Assembly (NCBI RefSeq): GCF_014193255.1
Contig: NZ_JACHZB010000001.1
Span: 528,018-592,017 of the forward strand
Origin: Rhizobium sp. BK196
Lineage (GTDB): Bacteria; Pseudomonadota; Alphaproteobacteria; Rhizobiales; Rhizobiaceae
DNA length: 64,000 nt
Reading direction: 5' to 3'
Shown: positions 1 to 9,239 of the stretch, in pieces
How the letters are laid out: every line of letters begins with the position of its first letter
Numbering within the stretch: position 1 is the stretch's first letter
Notes under the pieces: model-generated
What the model was told of the DNA's origin: nothing
Databases searched by the model: none
Seen by the model: the letters and a program-made list of their open reading frames with translations, nothing else
Made by a program: the position numbers and the translations under genes

Positions 1-267
1 CTCATCCCCACCGAAGGCGAAGAGCGGCAGCCCGATATCGTGATCGCCCCTGTCGTCGGCTATGACCGCGGCTGTTATCGCCTCGGTGTCGGCGGCGGTT
101 ATTTCGACCGGACGCTGGCGGCGCTCTCCCCCAAGCCGCTCGCTATCGGCATCGGATTTTCGCAGCAGCAGATTCGCACGATCAAGCCGCAGCCGCATGA
201 TATCCCGATGGACGCTGTGATCACGGAGGATGGCGTGATCAGGCGCTCCGCTGCTCCGTTCGTCTGA
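1..267 (+). CDS. 5-formyltetrahydrofolate cyclo-ligase, C-terminal part
   Basis: This is the 3' end of a gene that begins before the window; the frame is open from base 1. The visible 88 residues contain the family's C-terminal signature GYDRGCYRLG-x-GGGYFDRTLA, which binds the phosphate of ATP. The enzyme converts 5-formyl-THF to 5,10-methenyl-THF with ATP in cytoplasmic one-carbon metabolism. The ending (IPMDAVITEDGVIRR) is normal for the family, so the gene is cut only by the window edge. Confidence in the family is high; nothing can be said about its promoter or upstream partner. Confidence 0.88.
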   Translation, partial: LIPTEGEERQPDIVIAPVVGYDRGCYRLGVGGGYFDRTLAALSPKPLAIGIGFSQQQIRTIKPQPHDIPMDAVITEDGVIRRSAAPFV

Positions 268-335
268 CGACAAAGAACGCGACCCTACCCCTTAAGAAAA
301 GAGGCGGCCGAAGCCGCCCCTTTCAGGAGGTGAAC

Positions 336-668
336 TCAGCGGTTGGCAGCGACGATGCTGGAGATCAAGCCGGTGGCGACGCCGACGAGAAGGTAGTCGT
401 TATCGGCCTTCACCCAGTGATAGCCGCGCGGCGGTGGTGCCAGGCGGTAACGCCGGTAGTCGCGGACTTCGCCGTAACGGCCGCGCTCGGCAGCCGACAT
501 GCGGTAACCCCTGGACCAATGATGCCGACGGACGACCTTTTTCTCGACGACGACCTTCTTGTGGACGACGACCGGCGGACGGCGGTGATCGGCAGCACTC
601 GCCTCCGATGCGACGATCGGCGAGAGCAGGAAAGAGGCGGAAAGAAGAGCTGCAAAAATCTTTTTCAT
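336..668 (-). CDS. RcnB-like secreted protein
   Basis: The product is 110 residues. It has a cleavable signal peptide (MKK, a hydrophobic stretch, then an ASEASA-type cleavage region). A basic, His/Arg/Tyr-rich middle is followed by a C-terminal RLAPPPRGYHWVKADNDYLLV motif and a hydrophobic tail, which is the layout of the RcnB family of periplasmic proteins. RcnB in enterics affects nickel/cobalt homeostasis; many alphaproteobacterial relatives have no tested role. I chose the ATG at 668 because it begins the signal peptide; a longer open frame to 773 adds only an Arg/Phe-rich stretch that would bury it. It is convergent with the cyclo-ligase gene and stands alone. Confidence 0.75.
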   Translation of the reverse strand: MKKIFAALLSASFLLSPIVASEASAADHRRPPVVVHKKVVVEKKVVRRHHWSRGYRMSAAERGRYGEVRDYRRYRLAPPPRGYHWVKADNDYLLVGVATGLISSIVAANR

Positions 669-1102
669 GAGGGTTTCCTTGGGGCTTCCTCGTGTTGAAC
701 ACGCCCCGAAATTACGTCTTCGAAAATGAACGAATTCTGAAAATAAAATTAAAGATCTGTAATGAAATCGCATACTTATCCGCGATTCCTAATATCCTAA
801 TTTCGAGATAACGGCAGGTGGCAAGATCATGCTGCAAGGAATCACGTCTGCGTAATCGGGCGTGATCGGATTGGCATTCTGGGCGGTATTTCGGGGCCAG
901 GAAACCGAGCGCTCGCAATCTCCCCTTCTCCCCATCGGGGAGAAGGTGCCGGCAGGCGGATGAGGGGGCAGCGGACTCGGAGCGTGCCGAGCAAAGGCAA
1001 CAAAACGAAATGAAAGCCCCACCCGGAGCCCCCTCATCCGCCCCTTCGGGCCACCTTCTCCCCAATGGGGCGAAGGGGAAACCCAGTCGCACCCAATCAC
1101 AC
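669..1102. other. Intergenic region with palindromic repeat
   Basis: No gene is supported here. Bases 669-900 are AT-richer and should carry the promoter of the RcnB-like gene. The rest is mostly the palindromic repeat listed separately. Open frames in this stretch are read-throughs of the repeat and have no recognisable product. Confidence 0.6.
921..1078. repeat. RIME-like palindromic intergenic repeat
   Basis: The ends are inverted copies: cttctccccatcggggagaag near 925 and ccttctccccaatggggcgaagg near 1054, each itself a hairpin. Inside are opposed copies of 'ggatgagggggc' and 'gccccctcatccgcc'. This resembles the Rhizobium-specific intergenic mosaic elements. Related copies in this window lie near 15.7 kb and, unusually, inside cobN at 42.5 and 44.3 kb. 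Confidence 0.75.
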
Positions 1103-1582
1103 CTATCGAAAGATCAGCGCCATATTGATCATATCGGTATAGTGCCCATCTACATAGAACGCATCAAGGCTCACCCTTCTCATAAGGGCGGATCGCCCGC
1201 GCATTATCGTCATGCACGCCGAGTTCGATACGCACCATCCCGGCTTCACGCGCCTGAGCGATAGCCGCCTCGATCAGCCGCTGCCCAAGCCCTCGCCCGC
1301 GTGGGCGGGAATGAGGCCCATGCCGAGCGAGGCGCAATGGCCCCGCGAAGGAAAGAAATGCCGGCGGATGTCGCACCAGCCGATCACCTCGCCGCCGTCG
1401 AGGGCGACGAGATGCACATTGCCCCGGCCGATCGAAGACAGCGCGAATTTGCGCGTCTCTTCCAAGGGCGGGGCCTTGAGCAGGGTCAGATATTTCCGCT
1501 CGCGCGCCACCGTATCGAGAGCCCGGTGAAAGCTCTCGATATGTGCTTCGGTCATCGGCTCGATGCGGATATCGTCTGCCAT
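1103..1582 (-). pseudogene. Broken GNAT N-acetyltransferase
   Basis: The gene starts at the ATG at 1582 (MADDIRIEPMTEAHIESF) and reads as a normal GNAT enzyme up to GMGLIPAH. Frame is then lost near 1310. The acetyl-CoA loop RGRGLGQRLIEAA and NARAI-x-YEK continue in the next frame to a stop at 1164. The expected C-terminal ending, AFYVDGHYTDMINMALIF, is found in the original frame down to 1103. Adding one C in the cac-gcg run near 1310 would restore PAHRGRGLGQ. The second lesion near 1170 also loses the residues expected after YEK, so a single sequencing error does not explain it. I read it as a decayed acetyltransferase of unknown substrate. Confidence 0.75.
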
Positions 1583-1589
1583 CGTCGGC

Positions 1590-3203
1590 TCACAGCTCTT
1601 CGTAGTTGAACCAGTCGAAATCGGCCGTCTTTGCCCGGCCCGATGTATCGAAGGCGAAGACGCCGGCAAAGGCGCCGGTGAACGAGCCGTGCTCGCCGCG
1701 CCCGCCCTCGTCCGAGACGACGCCGGCATCGAGGACCGGGCCAATCGGCTGCCAGGCACCCTTGCCTTCCGTCTGCCAAAAGAATTGCAGGTCGTTGTCG
1801 CGGATTTCCATGGAGAGCTGTACGCGCCCGTCGGCCGGAAGCGCGACGCCGGCCTCGGCGGGAAAACTCAAGCGGCCGTTCGGATAATCGCCATTGCAGG
1901 AAAAGATCGTGACGCAACGGCCAAGCTTCTCATGCAGCGTCACGACGACGGCATGGAACTTGTGGCGGTTATAGTAGTGCGTGAGACCGGCCACCTGCTG
2001 ATAGGTATCCGGAGCGAACTCCACCACCGTCTCCGCACGGAAACTGTGATGTTCCTGGCGACGAGCCACAAGAGCCTGCTCGAACCAGGAGCCGACGCTT
2101 TCGCGGCCGATGAGGCGCAGATGGCCAGGGCGCTCCGTCAGGTTGAAGATGCGCTCCGGCTGTGGCGTGCGCAGCCACTGGAAATCATCCGGCAGCTGGT
2201 CACCATCGAAGGAATATTCGCTACGAACAGGTTTTTCCGCCCGCACAGCACCGCCAAGGCCTGGCACCTCGACATCAGGAACCGTCGTGCCGTTTTCGAG
2301 ATAGAGCCAGTCATCCTCGCGCCAGACGCATTTCTGCAACGCCGTCTCGCGCCCCAGCGTGCAGCGGCGCTTCGGCGGCAGCGGCCGGCCGCAGAGATGG
2401 GTATGATAGACCTGCCCGTCAGGCGTTTCGACATATTGCCCATGCCCTGCCCGCTGCAGCGCCGCCTCCGGATTATCCTTCGAGGTGATCAGGTGCCGGT
2501 TCGGATGCAGCTCATAGGGGCCGTCGATATTGCGCGAACGCGCCATCGTCACCGCATGGTCGTAACCCGTGCCGCCTTCGGCCGTCGTCAGGTAGTACCA
2601 GCCGTTCTTGCGGAAGAGATGCGGTCCCTCGACGAGGCCGAGCGGGCTGCCGGCGAAGATGTTCTTGATCGGGCCTTTCAGCGTCTTCGTCTGCGGATCC
2701 CACTCCTGGAGCAGGATGCCGTCGAAAGCCGGCGATTTCGGCGAGCCGCCATAGCTCTCGGTGCGGTGGTTCCACTGCATGTTGACGAACCATTTGCGGC
2801 CGTCATCGTCATGGAAGAGCGACGGATCGAAGCCCGAGGAATTGACGTGAACAGGCTCGGACCATTCGCCCTCGATGGTAGACGACGTCACGATGTAATT
2901 ATGCGCGTCCTTGAAGTTGCCGTCGAAGCGCTTGACGTCGGTATAGACCAGCCAGAACTGCCCGTCGGCATAGGAAAGGCACGGTGCCCAGACGCCACAG
3001 CTGTCGGGATTGCCGCGCATGTCGAGCTGCGAAGCCCGCTCCAGCGGCCGGCGAACCAGCTTCCAGTTCACGAGATCCCGCGAATGGTGGATCTGCACGC
3101 CCGGATACCATTCGAAGGTGGATGTCGCGATGTAATAATCGGCGCCGACGCGACAGATGGACGGGTCGGGATTAAATCCGGGCAGTATGGGATTGCGGAT
3201 CAT
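1590..3203 (-). CDS. Glycoside hydrolase family 43 (beta-xylosidase / arabinofuranosidase type)
   Basis: The product is 537 residues. The N-terminal five-bladed propeller shows the GH43 residues: base Asp13 in NPDPS, pKa-modulating Asp126 in GFDPSLFHDD, and acid Glu192 in GLVEGPHL. The C-terminal ~200 residues look like the concanavalin-like accessory domain of long GH43 xylosidases (WFEQALVARRQEHHSF, then VAGLTHYYN). No signal peptide is seen, so it should act in the cytoplasm on imported xylo- or arabino-oligosaccharides. Start chosen at ATG 3203, behind GGAGGAG. It is last in the sugar cluster, but a strong terminator at 3258-3285 separates it from the upstream aldo/keto reductase, so it may have its own promoter. 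The exact sugar cannot be fixed from sequence. Confidence 0.9.
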   Translation of the reverse strand: MIRNPILPGFNPDPSICRVGADYYIATSTFEWYPGVQIHHSRDLVNWKLVRRPLERASQLDMRGNPDSCGVWAPCLSYADGQFWLVYTDVKRFDGNFKDAHNYIVTSSTIEGEWSEPVHVNSSGFDPSLFHDDDGRKWFVNMQWNHRTESYGGSPKSPAFDGILLQEWDPQTKTLKGPIKNIFAGSPLGLVEGPHLFRKNGWYYLTTAEGGTGYDHAVTMARSRNIDGPYELHPNRHLITSKDNPEAALQRAGHGQYVETPDGQVYHTHLCGRPLPPKRRCTLGRETALQKCVWREDDWLYLENGTTVPDVEVPGLGGAVRAEKPVRSEYSFDGDQLPDDFQWLRTPQPERIFNLTERPGHLRLIGRESVGSWFEQALVARRQEHHSFRAETVVEFAPDTYQQVAGLTHYYNRHKFHAVVVTLHEKLGRCVTIFSCNGDYPNGRLSFPAEAGVALPADGRVQLSMEIRDNDLQFFWQTEGKGAWQPIGPVLDAGVVSDEGGRGEHGSFTGAFAGVFAFDTSGRAKTADFDWFNYEEL

Positions 3204-3257
3204 GGCGGCTCCTCCGTTGAGCAAGGTTCTTGCTATACGTACGTCAAACTATACCAG

Positions 3258-3285
3258 AAAAACGCCCGGGGTTTTGCCCCGGGCG
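3258..3285 (-). terminator. Intrinsic terminator after the aldo/keto reductase gene
   Basis: On the minus strand CGCCCGGGG-caaaa-CCCCGGGCG forms a perfect 9-bp stem followed by five T. It sits 8 bases after the reductase stop and 55 bases before the GH43 start, so most transcription from the sugar operon should stop or be reduced here. The remaining bases (3204-3257) contain two direct copies of CTATAC that may belong to a separate GH43 promoter. Confidence 0.85.
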
Positions 3286-3292
3286 ATCAAAA

Positions 3293-4324
<1,032 letters not shown>

Positions 4325-4521
4325 CTGAGGTCTCCTCAACCTGTAAAAGTGCTTGTCTTTCGTATCCGCAGGAGCGCGGGCGAAAGCTGAAAACGTCGCG
4401 GCCTTCATGTCAGGCCGAGCGATGGCACTATTGGAGTAAGCACGCCGATACGGCAAGCGCGTGGCGCGTGTTCTCTTCGCGCTTCAACTTTTCTCTGGGC
4501 AGTCCCTGCCCTCCAGACACC

Positions 4522-4549
4522 GTCATCCTCGGGGCAAGCCGAGGATGAC
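4522..4549. repeat. Short palindromic intergenic repeat
   Basis: GTCATCCTCGG-ggcaag-CCGAGGATGAC is a perfect 11-bp inverted repeat in the 278-base gap between the reductase and dehydrogenase genes. A variant pair occurs at 22468-22540. It can form an RNA hairpin inside the sugar operon transcript; there is no T-run, so it is not a typical terminator. The rest of 4325-4602 shows no gene. Confidence 0.7.
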
Positions 4550-4602
4550 TGAAGCGTCGAGGCAAGCGCGCCGCACGACAAACGCACGGCGCACCCTTCA
4601 CC

Positions 4603-5736
4603 TTACTTCAACAGCGCCTGCGCCTCTTCGATACCGAGCGCCGCCGGCTGCGTGCAGGTCGTCGTGAGATCCACGAACCGCCCTTCCGCGCCCGACTTCA
4701 GGATCGAGGTCATGATGTCGACGCCGTGCAGCGTGCGGTCGAGCGAGCAGCGTGCATCGCGGCCCTCGATCAGCGCCATGGCCATGTCGGCAAGGCCGGC
4801 CGTGCGGTAGTTGGCGCGCGGGCCGTTCGGGCTTTCCTGGTTGAACTTGCCGAAGGGGTGGTCCCAGGCTTCCAACGCCTTGATGTCCTTGTCGCGGCCG
4901 CTGGCTTCCACGACGCCGCCGAAGAAGTTCGGGTCCGGCACGTAGAGCGAACCGTCCGTCCCGTAGAGCTCCATATTGGCATGGCGGTGCGACCAGACAT
5001 CCCAGCTTGCCGTCAGCGTGATGGTGGCGCCGGAAACGAATTCCAGGAGTGCCTGGATCGTCGTCGGCGTCTTGACCGGGATGATCTCGCCATTGCGGGG
5101 CTGGCTGGTGATGGTGCGGGTTTCCGACGCCATCGAGGTTAGGCCGGCAACGCGCTTCACAGGTCCGACCAGGTTGATCAGGTTGGCGATGTAATACGGC
5201 CCCATGTCGAGGATCGGGCCGCCGCCCGGCAGGAAGAAGAAGTCCGGGTTCGGGTGCCACATTTCCATGCCCGGGCCCATGACGTAGCAGGCGCCCGACG
5301 TGATGCGGCCGATACCGCCATCATCGACGAATTTGCGCGCAAGCTGATGCGCGCCGCCGAGGAACGTGTCAGGCGCGCAGCCGACGGCGAGGCCCTTTTC
5401 CTTGGCGATGCGGCGAAGGTCTTCGCCCTGCTCCAGCGAGAGAACAAGCGGCTTTTCCGAATAGACGTGCTTGCCGGCTTCGAGAGCCGCCTTCGACACC
5501 GGATAATGCGCATCCGGGATCGTCAGGTTGACGACGACGTCGATCTCGTCATTGGCGAGAAGCTCTTCGATCGTCTGTGCCGTCACGCCATATTCCTCGG
5601 CGCGCTGCTTTGCCGCCTGCACGTTGATATCGGCGCAGGCCAGCACCTTCAGCCCCTTGAAGAGCGGTGCCAGCGAAAAGTAGGTGGTGGAGATATTGCC
5701 GCATCCGATGATGCCGACGCCAAGTTCCTTGGTCAT
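4603..5736 (-). CDS. Gfo/Idh/MocA family NAD(P)-dependent oxidoreductase
   Basis: The product is 377 residues. The N-terminal Rossmann fold begins GVGIIGCGNIS and carries the family EKP motif (HVYSEKPLVLS) that holds the catalytic Lys. The C-terminal half is the mixed beta-sheet substrate domain (ILDMGPYYIANLINLVGPV). Family members oxidise or epimerise sugars, inositols or glycosides. ATG 5736 is 8 bases after the stop of the upstream TIM-barrel isomerase gene, so the two are translated from one message. Pairing a Gfo/Idh enzyme with such an isomerase is common in sugar catabolic operons and suggests oxidation-isomerisation of the released sugar. The exact substrate is unknown. Confidence 0.88.
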   Translation of the reverse strand: MTKELGVGIIGCGNISTTYFSLAPLFKGLKVLACADINVQAAKQRAEEYGVTAQTIEELLANDEIDVVVNLTIPDAHYPVSKAALEAGKHVYSEKPLVLSLEQGEDLRRIAKEKGLAVGCAPDTFLGGAHQLARKFVDDGGIGRITSGACYVMGPGMEMWHPNPDFFFLPGGGPILDMGPYYIANLINLVGPVKRVAGLTSMASETRTITSQPRNGEIIPVKTPTTIQALLEFVSGATITLTASWDVWSHRHANMELYGTDGSLYVPDPNFFGGVVEASGRDKDIKALEAWDHPFGKFNQESPNGPRANYRTAGLADMAMALIEGRDARCSLDRTLHGVDIMTSILKSGAEGRFVDLTTTCTQPAALGIEEAQALLK

Positions 5737-5744
5737 GGTCTGCC

Positions 5745-6509
5745 TCAGTAGGTCTTGAAGGAAGCGATCGAGCGCGTGATGTTGCGGTCGATATCATTGG
5801 GATTGTCGTGCTCGACGACGAAATGCTTGGCCTTGGTCTTTGCCTTGACGACCGGAAGAAGCTTCGCCCAGCCGATCGTGCCGTGGCCGACATCGGCCCA
5901 GCCGCCTTCGTCTGTGGCTTCGCCAGCCGGTGCGATATCCTTGACGTGGACGGCGCTGATACGGTCACCAAGCTTTTCGACCCAGGCATAGGGATCGGCG
6001 CCGCCGCGGACGACCCAGGCGATATCCGCTTCCCAGGTGATGCCGGGCGCGCCTTCGAAGATGCGCTCGATCGGCAGCGAACCGTCGGAAAGCTTCACGA
6101 ATTCGAAGTCGTGATTGTGCCAGCCGAACTCATAGCCCGCATCCTTGTAGGGCTTGCTCATTTCCTGCAGGCGCTTGCCGAAAGCGAGCCAGCCGGCTGC
6201 ATCGGTCGGGCGCTGGTCGGGCATCAAGTGCGGCGCATAGATCGAATCCATGCCGAGGATCTTGGCGATCTGCAGCGACTTCTCGACATTGCCGTCGAGG
6301 AAATCGGGGCTGAAATGGCCCGTTGCCATGACAAGGCCGTTCTTGTCGAGATCGGCGCGCAGGCTCTTGAGGCCGGCCTCATCGAGTTCCGCATAGATGC
6401 CGCCGAAGCCTTCGACTTCGCCGTAACCGGCCTTGCCGAGCTTTTCGAAGATCGCCGAAAGCGGCGGGAAATTGCGGGCGCTATAAAGCTGATAGCTGAG
6501 CTTGGTCAT
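5745..6509 (-). CDS. Sugar phosphate isomerase/epimerase-like TIM-barrel protein
   Basis: The product is 254 residues of the xylose-isomerase-like AP endonuclease-2 fold (YcjR/IolE-type). Metal-ligand regions are visible: GYEFGWHNHDFEF, ITWEADIAWVVRGG, AVHVKDIAPAG and the Glu in FVVEHDNP. The enzyme probably isomerises or epimerises a keto-sugar made by the neighbouring Gfo/Idh dehydrogenase. Start ATG 6509 sits behind GAGGAGGATGAC; the open frame to 6542 adds residues without a better ribosome site. It follows the beta-mannosidase by 39 bases in the same operon. Confidence 0.85.
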   Translation of the reverse strand: MTKLSYQLYSARNFPPLSAIFEKLGKAGYGEVEGFGGIYAELDEAGLKSLRADLDKNGLVMATGHFSPDFLDGNVEKSLQIAKILGMDSIYAPHLMPDQRPTDAAGWLAFGKRLQEMSKPYKDAGYEFGWHNHDFEFVKLSDGSLPIERIFEGAPGITWEADIAWVVRGGADPYAWVEKLGDRISAVHVKDIAPAGEATDEGGWADVGHGTIGWAKLLPVVKAKTKAKHFVVEHDNPNDIDRNITRSIASFKTY

Positions 6510-6548
6510 GTCATCCTCCTCGGGCCTCGTGCCCGTTCTCACGTAAGA

Positions 6549-9005
6549 TCAATCTGCCGACTGGCAGGAATGCAGGTCATAGAAGCGGAATTCCGGCAGC
6601 TTGCCCTTTTCGAGAGGCTTTGCCGGGGTGAAGGCGATGCGGCGGCTTTCGCCGGCAGCCAGGTCGAAGGCATTGTCGGAATATTTGCCGTCTGTCTCCG
6701 TCTCCATCATCACGAAAAGCGCCAGTCCCTTAGCGGTGATATTGATGTCGACCGAACCATTCTCCTCGACGAATTCATGCGTGACCGTCAGGCCCGCCGG
6801 CTCCAATTCCAGCGCCTTGTAGGTGCCGTTGACATAATGCCCCTCGCCGCCCATGCCGTTGGACGCGGTGAAGTGCCAGGCAAGCAGCGTGCCCTCGGGT
6901 ATCTCTGATATGTCGAGCGTTGCAGCGGTACAGGCCGCATCCGGCGCGCACATGGCCTGTACGTTCTTCAGATGCTTGCGCTCGCCCTTCATCGTCAGGA
7001 TGGAGACCGCAAGATCGACGCTGACATCGGCAAGCGTGTCGTTGACCAGCGAGAAGCGGATCGACTTGCCATCCTCCGAGGGGATCGCGGCCACCGCCAC
7101 CGGCTGAAAGAAGCGTTTGACGAGATAGTGCATCGCCTTCCAGCGACCGCCGTAATCGAGGCTCGACCAGGACGCGACCGGCCAGGTATCGTTGAGCTGC
7201 CAGTAGATCGTGCCCATGCAATGGGGCTTCAGCGAGCGCCAGTATTCCACCGCCGTCTTGATCGCGAGACCTTGCTGGATCTGGCTGAGATAGACGAAGT
7301 TCGGGAAATCCTTCGGGAAGCGGAAATAGCGGAACATCGTGCCGGCAATGCGCTCGTTGCCACCGGCATTCTTCTGGTGCAGTTCCATGACGGGTGATGC
7401 GACGTTCATGTCCTTGGCGTCGGCATAGGTCTTGATGACCGGCAGCGACGTATAGGACTGGAAGCCGAATTCCGAGCAGAAGCGCGGCCTGACCGAGCGG
7501 TAATTGTCGAACGACTTGTTCTCGTGCCAGACCGACCAGTAATGCATGTCGCCGGAACCGTCCGCATGCCAGGCATCGCCGTAATCGAGATAGCCGGAAG
7601 CCGGGCTCGACGGCCACCAGAGCGCGCCGGGCAACGCCTTCTTCACCGCCACTTCGATCGTGCGGTTCAGCCGGTCGTAGGAGACGAGGTAGCGGTCACG
7701 ATCCTTGCGGGACTCCTCGAACCAGGTGAGCGCGCCGACAAGCTCGTTATCGCCGCACCAGAGCGCGATCGAGGCATGCGAGGAAAGCCGGCGAACCTGG
7801 TAATCGACTTCGACGGCGACATTCTCGAGGAATTCCTCGGTCGAGGGATAGAGGTTGCAGGCGAACATGAAGTCCTGCCAGACCATCAGGCCGAGCCGGT
7901 CGCAGATATCGTAAAACCAGTCGTGTTCGTAGAAGCCACCGCCCCACACACGGATCATGTTCATGTTGGCGGCCTTGGCCGACTGTAAGAGATCCTCTGT
8001 CTTTTCCTCAGAAGATAGCGAGAAGAGCGCGTCCGCCGGGATCCAGTTGGCGCCGCGGCAGAAGATTTCACGGCCGTTGACCTTGAAGGCGAAGCGGCTG
8101 CCGGCAGCATCCGGCGTGGTGATGAGCTCTATGGTGCGCAAGCCGATCTGCTTCGTCACGCTGTCGGACGGCAGTTCGACGGTCAGCATATAAAGCGCCT
8201 GCTCGCCGCTGCCCGAGGGCCACCAGAGGCGCGGATTGTCGACCTGGAAGACGTGGTTGACATTTGTCTCGCCGGCACTGACGCCGACATCGAGCCGCAC
8301 GCGCTCGCCGTCGAGATCGAAATAAAGCTGCGCGATGCCGGGATCCTTGGCAAAAAGCGTCGCCGTGACCTGCAGTTCCACCGAACCGTCGGCATTATGC
8401 GTCTGGCGCGTCAGCACATGCTCGATGCGCGCCGTGTCCAGCTTCTTCAGCGCAATCGTGCCGTAAAGGCCGAGGGGCGCAATGGCGATATTCCAGTCCC
8501 AGCCGAAATGGCATTGCGGCTTGCGCAGCATGTTGCCGTCGGGGATCGGCGAATTGCCTGTACTGTACGGGATGTAGAACGGTTGCTGCTTCTGCCGCGC
8601 AGCACCGACAGCGGGATTGGAGGCAAAGACAATGCGTATGGAATTGTCGCCCGATTTCAACATGCTCGACACGTCGGGTCGGTAGCGGCGGAAGCTGTTA
8701 TCAGCCTCGAGCGCCAGGAAGCCATTGACGTAGACGCTTGCGACCGTGTCGAGATAGTCGATGTCGAGGTACCAGTCGCCTTCGGCATCAGGAAGCGTGA
8801 AGCTGCGCTCCACCGTCCATTCGCGCTCGGCGACCCACAGCACCTTTTCCTCATTGCGCCCGAAATAGGGATCGGGAATGAGTTCGGCCCGGTGCAGCGC
8901 TGTATGCACGTCGCCCGGGAGCGTGATCGCGCATTTCGCTTCGCCGTCCCCGGAAGAGAGTTGCCAGGAGCCAGCTAGGTCAATGGAGGTCGTGGACTGG
9001 GTCAT
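6549..9005 (-). CDS. Glycoside hydrolase family 2, beta-mannosidase
   Basis: The product is 818 residues. It has the GH2 order: sugar-binding beta-sandwich, Ig-like domain, then a TIM barrel from about residue 305. The acid/base is Glu421 in LWCGDNE (WSGNNE is usual) and the nucleophile is Glu512 in FCSEFGFQS, the beta-mannosidase form. FGWDWN near residue 169 is also typical of mannosidases. No signal peptide is seen, so it should hydrolyse imported manno- or mixed oligosaccharides in the cytoplasm, removing terminal beta-mannose. Start ATG 9005 begins MTQSTTSIDLAGSW, matching the domain start. It is separated from the ABC ATPase gene by 234 bases that contain hairpins. Confidence 0.9.
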   Translation of the reverse strand: MTQSTTSIDLAGSWQLSSGDGEAKCAITLPGDVHTALHRAELIPDPYFGRNEEKVLWVAEREWTVERSFTLPDAEGDWYLDIDYLDTVASVYVNGFLALEADNSFRRYRPDVSSMLKSGDNSIRIVFASNPAVGAARQKQQPFYIPYSTGNSPIPDGNMLRKPQCHFGWDWNIAIAPLGLYGTIALKKLDTARIEHVLTRQTHNADGSVELQVTATLFAKDPGIAQLYFDLDGERVRLDVGVSAGETNVNHVFQVDNPRLWWPSGSGEQALYMLTVELPSDSVTKQIGLRTIELITTPDAAGSRFAFKVNGREIFCRGANWIPADALFSLSSEEKTEDLLQSAKAANMNMIRVWGGGFYEHDWFYDICDRLGLMVWQDFMFACNLYPSTEEFLENVAVEVDYQVRRLSSHASIALWCGDNELVGALTWFEESRKDRDRYLVSYDRLNRTIEVAVKKALPGALWWPSSPASGYLDYGDAWHADGSGDMHYWSVWHENKSFDNYRSVRPRFCSEFGFQSYTSLPVIKTYADAKDMNVASPVMELHQKNAGGNERIAGTMFRYFRFPKDFPNFVYLSQIQQGLAIKTAVEYWRSLKPHCMGTIYWQLNDTWPVASWSSLDYGGRWKAMHYLVKRFFQPVAVAAIPSEDGKSIRFSLVNDTLADVSVDLAVSILTMKGERKHLKNVQAMCAPDAACTAATLDISEIPEGTLLAWHFTASNGMGGEGHYVNGTYKALELEPAGLTVTHEFVEENGSVDINITAKGLALFVMMETETDGKYSDNAFDLAAGESRRIAFTPAKPLEKGKLPEFRFYDLHSCQSAD

Positions 9006-9239
9006 TACTTGATCTCGATCTTGGACGAAGGACGGAGCCCTCCTGATGATTGAGCTGGGACAGGGGATGTCCCCGCCGGTGCGGGGCAGAGCCCGCACCC
9101 CGCCCCTCCCCGTGAGCCGGGACAGGCCGGTGGGGAGAGGATGGTCTTTTCATTCTGCGTTGCCGCCTGGCCGGCTCGCGTTGGCGGGCTCAGGCGAAAG
9201 TGTCACCACCCTCGCCTTCATCCGCCTGTGGTCAAGGCT
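9006..9239. other. Operon-internal gap with hairpins
   Basis: There is no gene. GGTGCGGG-gcagag-CCCGCACC (9078-9099) forms an 8-bp stem, embedded in other GC-rich palindromic sequence. Neither strand shows a T-run, so this may protect or attenuate the message between the transporter genes and the beta-mannosidase rather than end it. Confidence 0.5.

Noticed and set aside
921..1078. CRISPR array from repeated palindromes
   Set aside because: Repeats are single dispersed palindromic elements with no regular spacers or cas genes.
5808..6908. 366-codon plus-strand frame
   Set aside because: Spans two well-supported minus-strand genes and has no recognisable domain.
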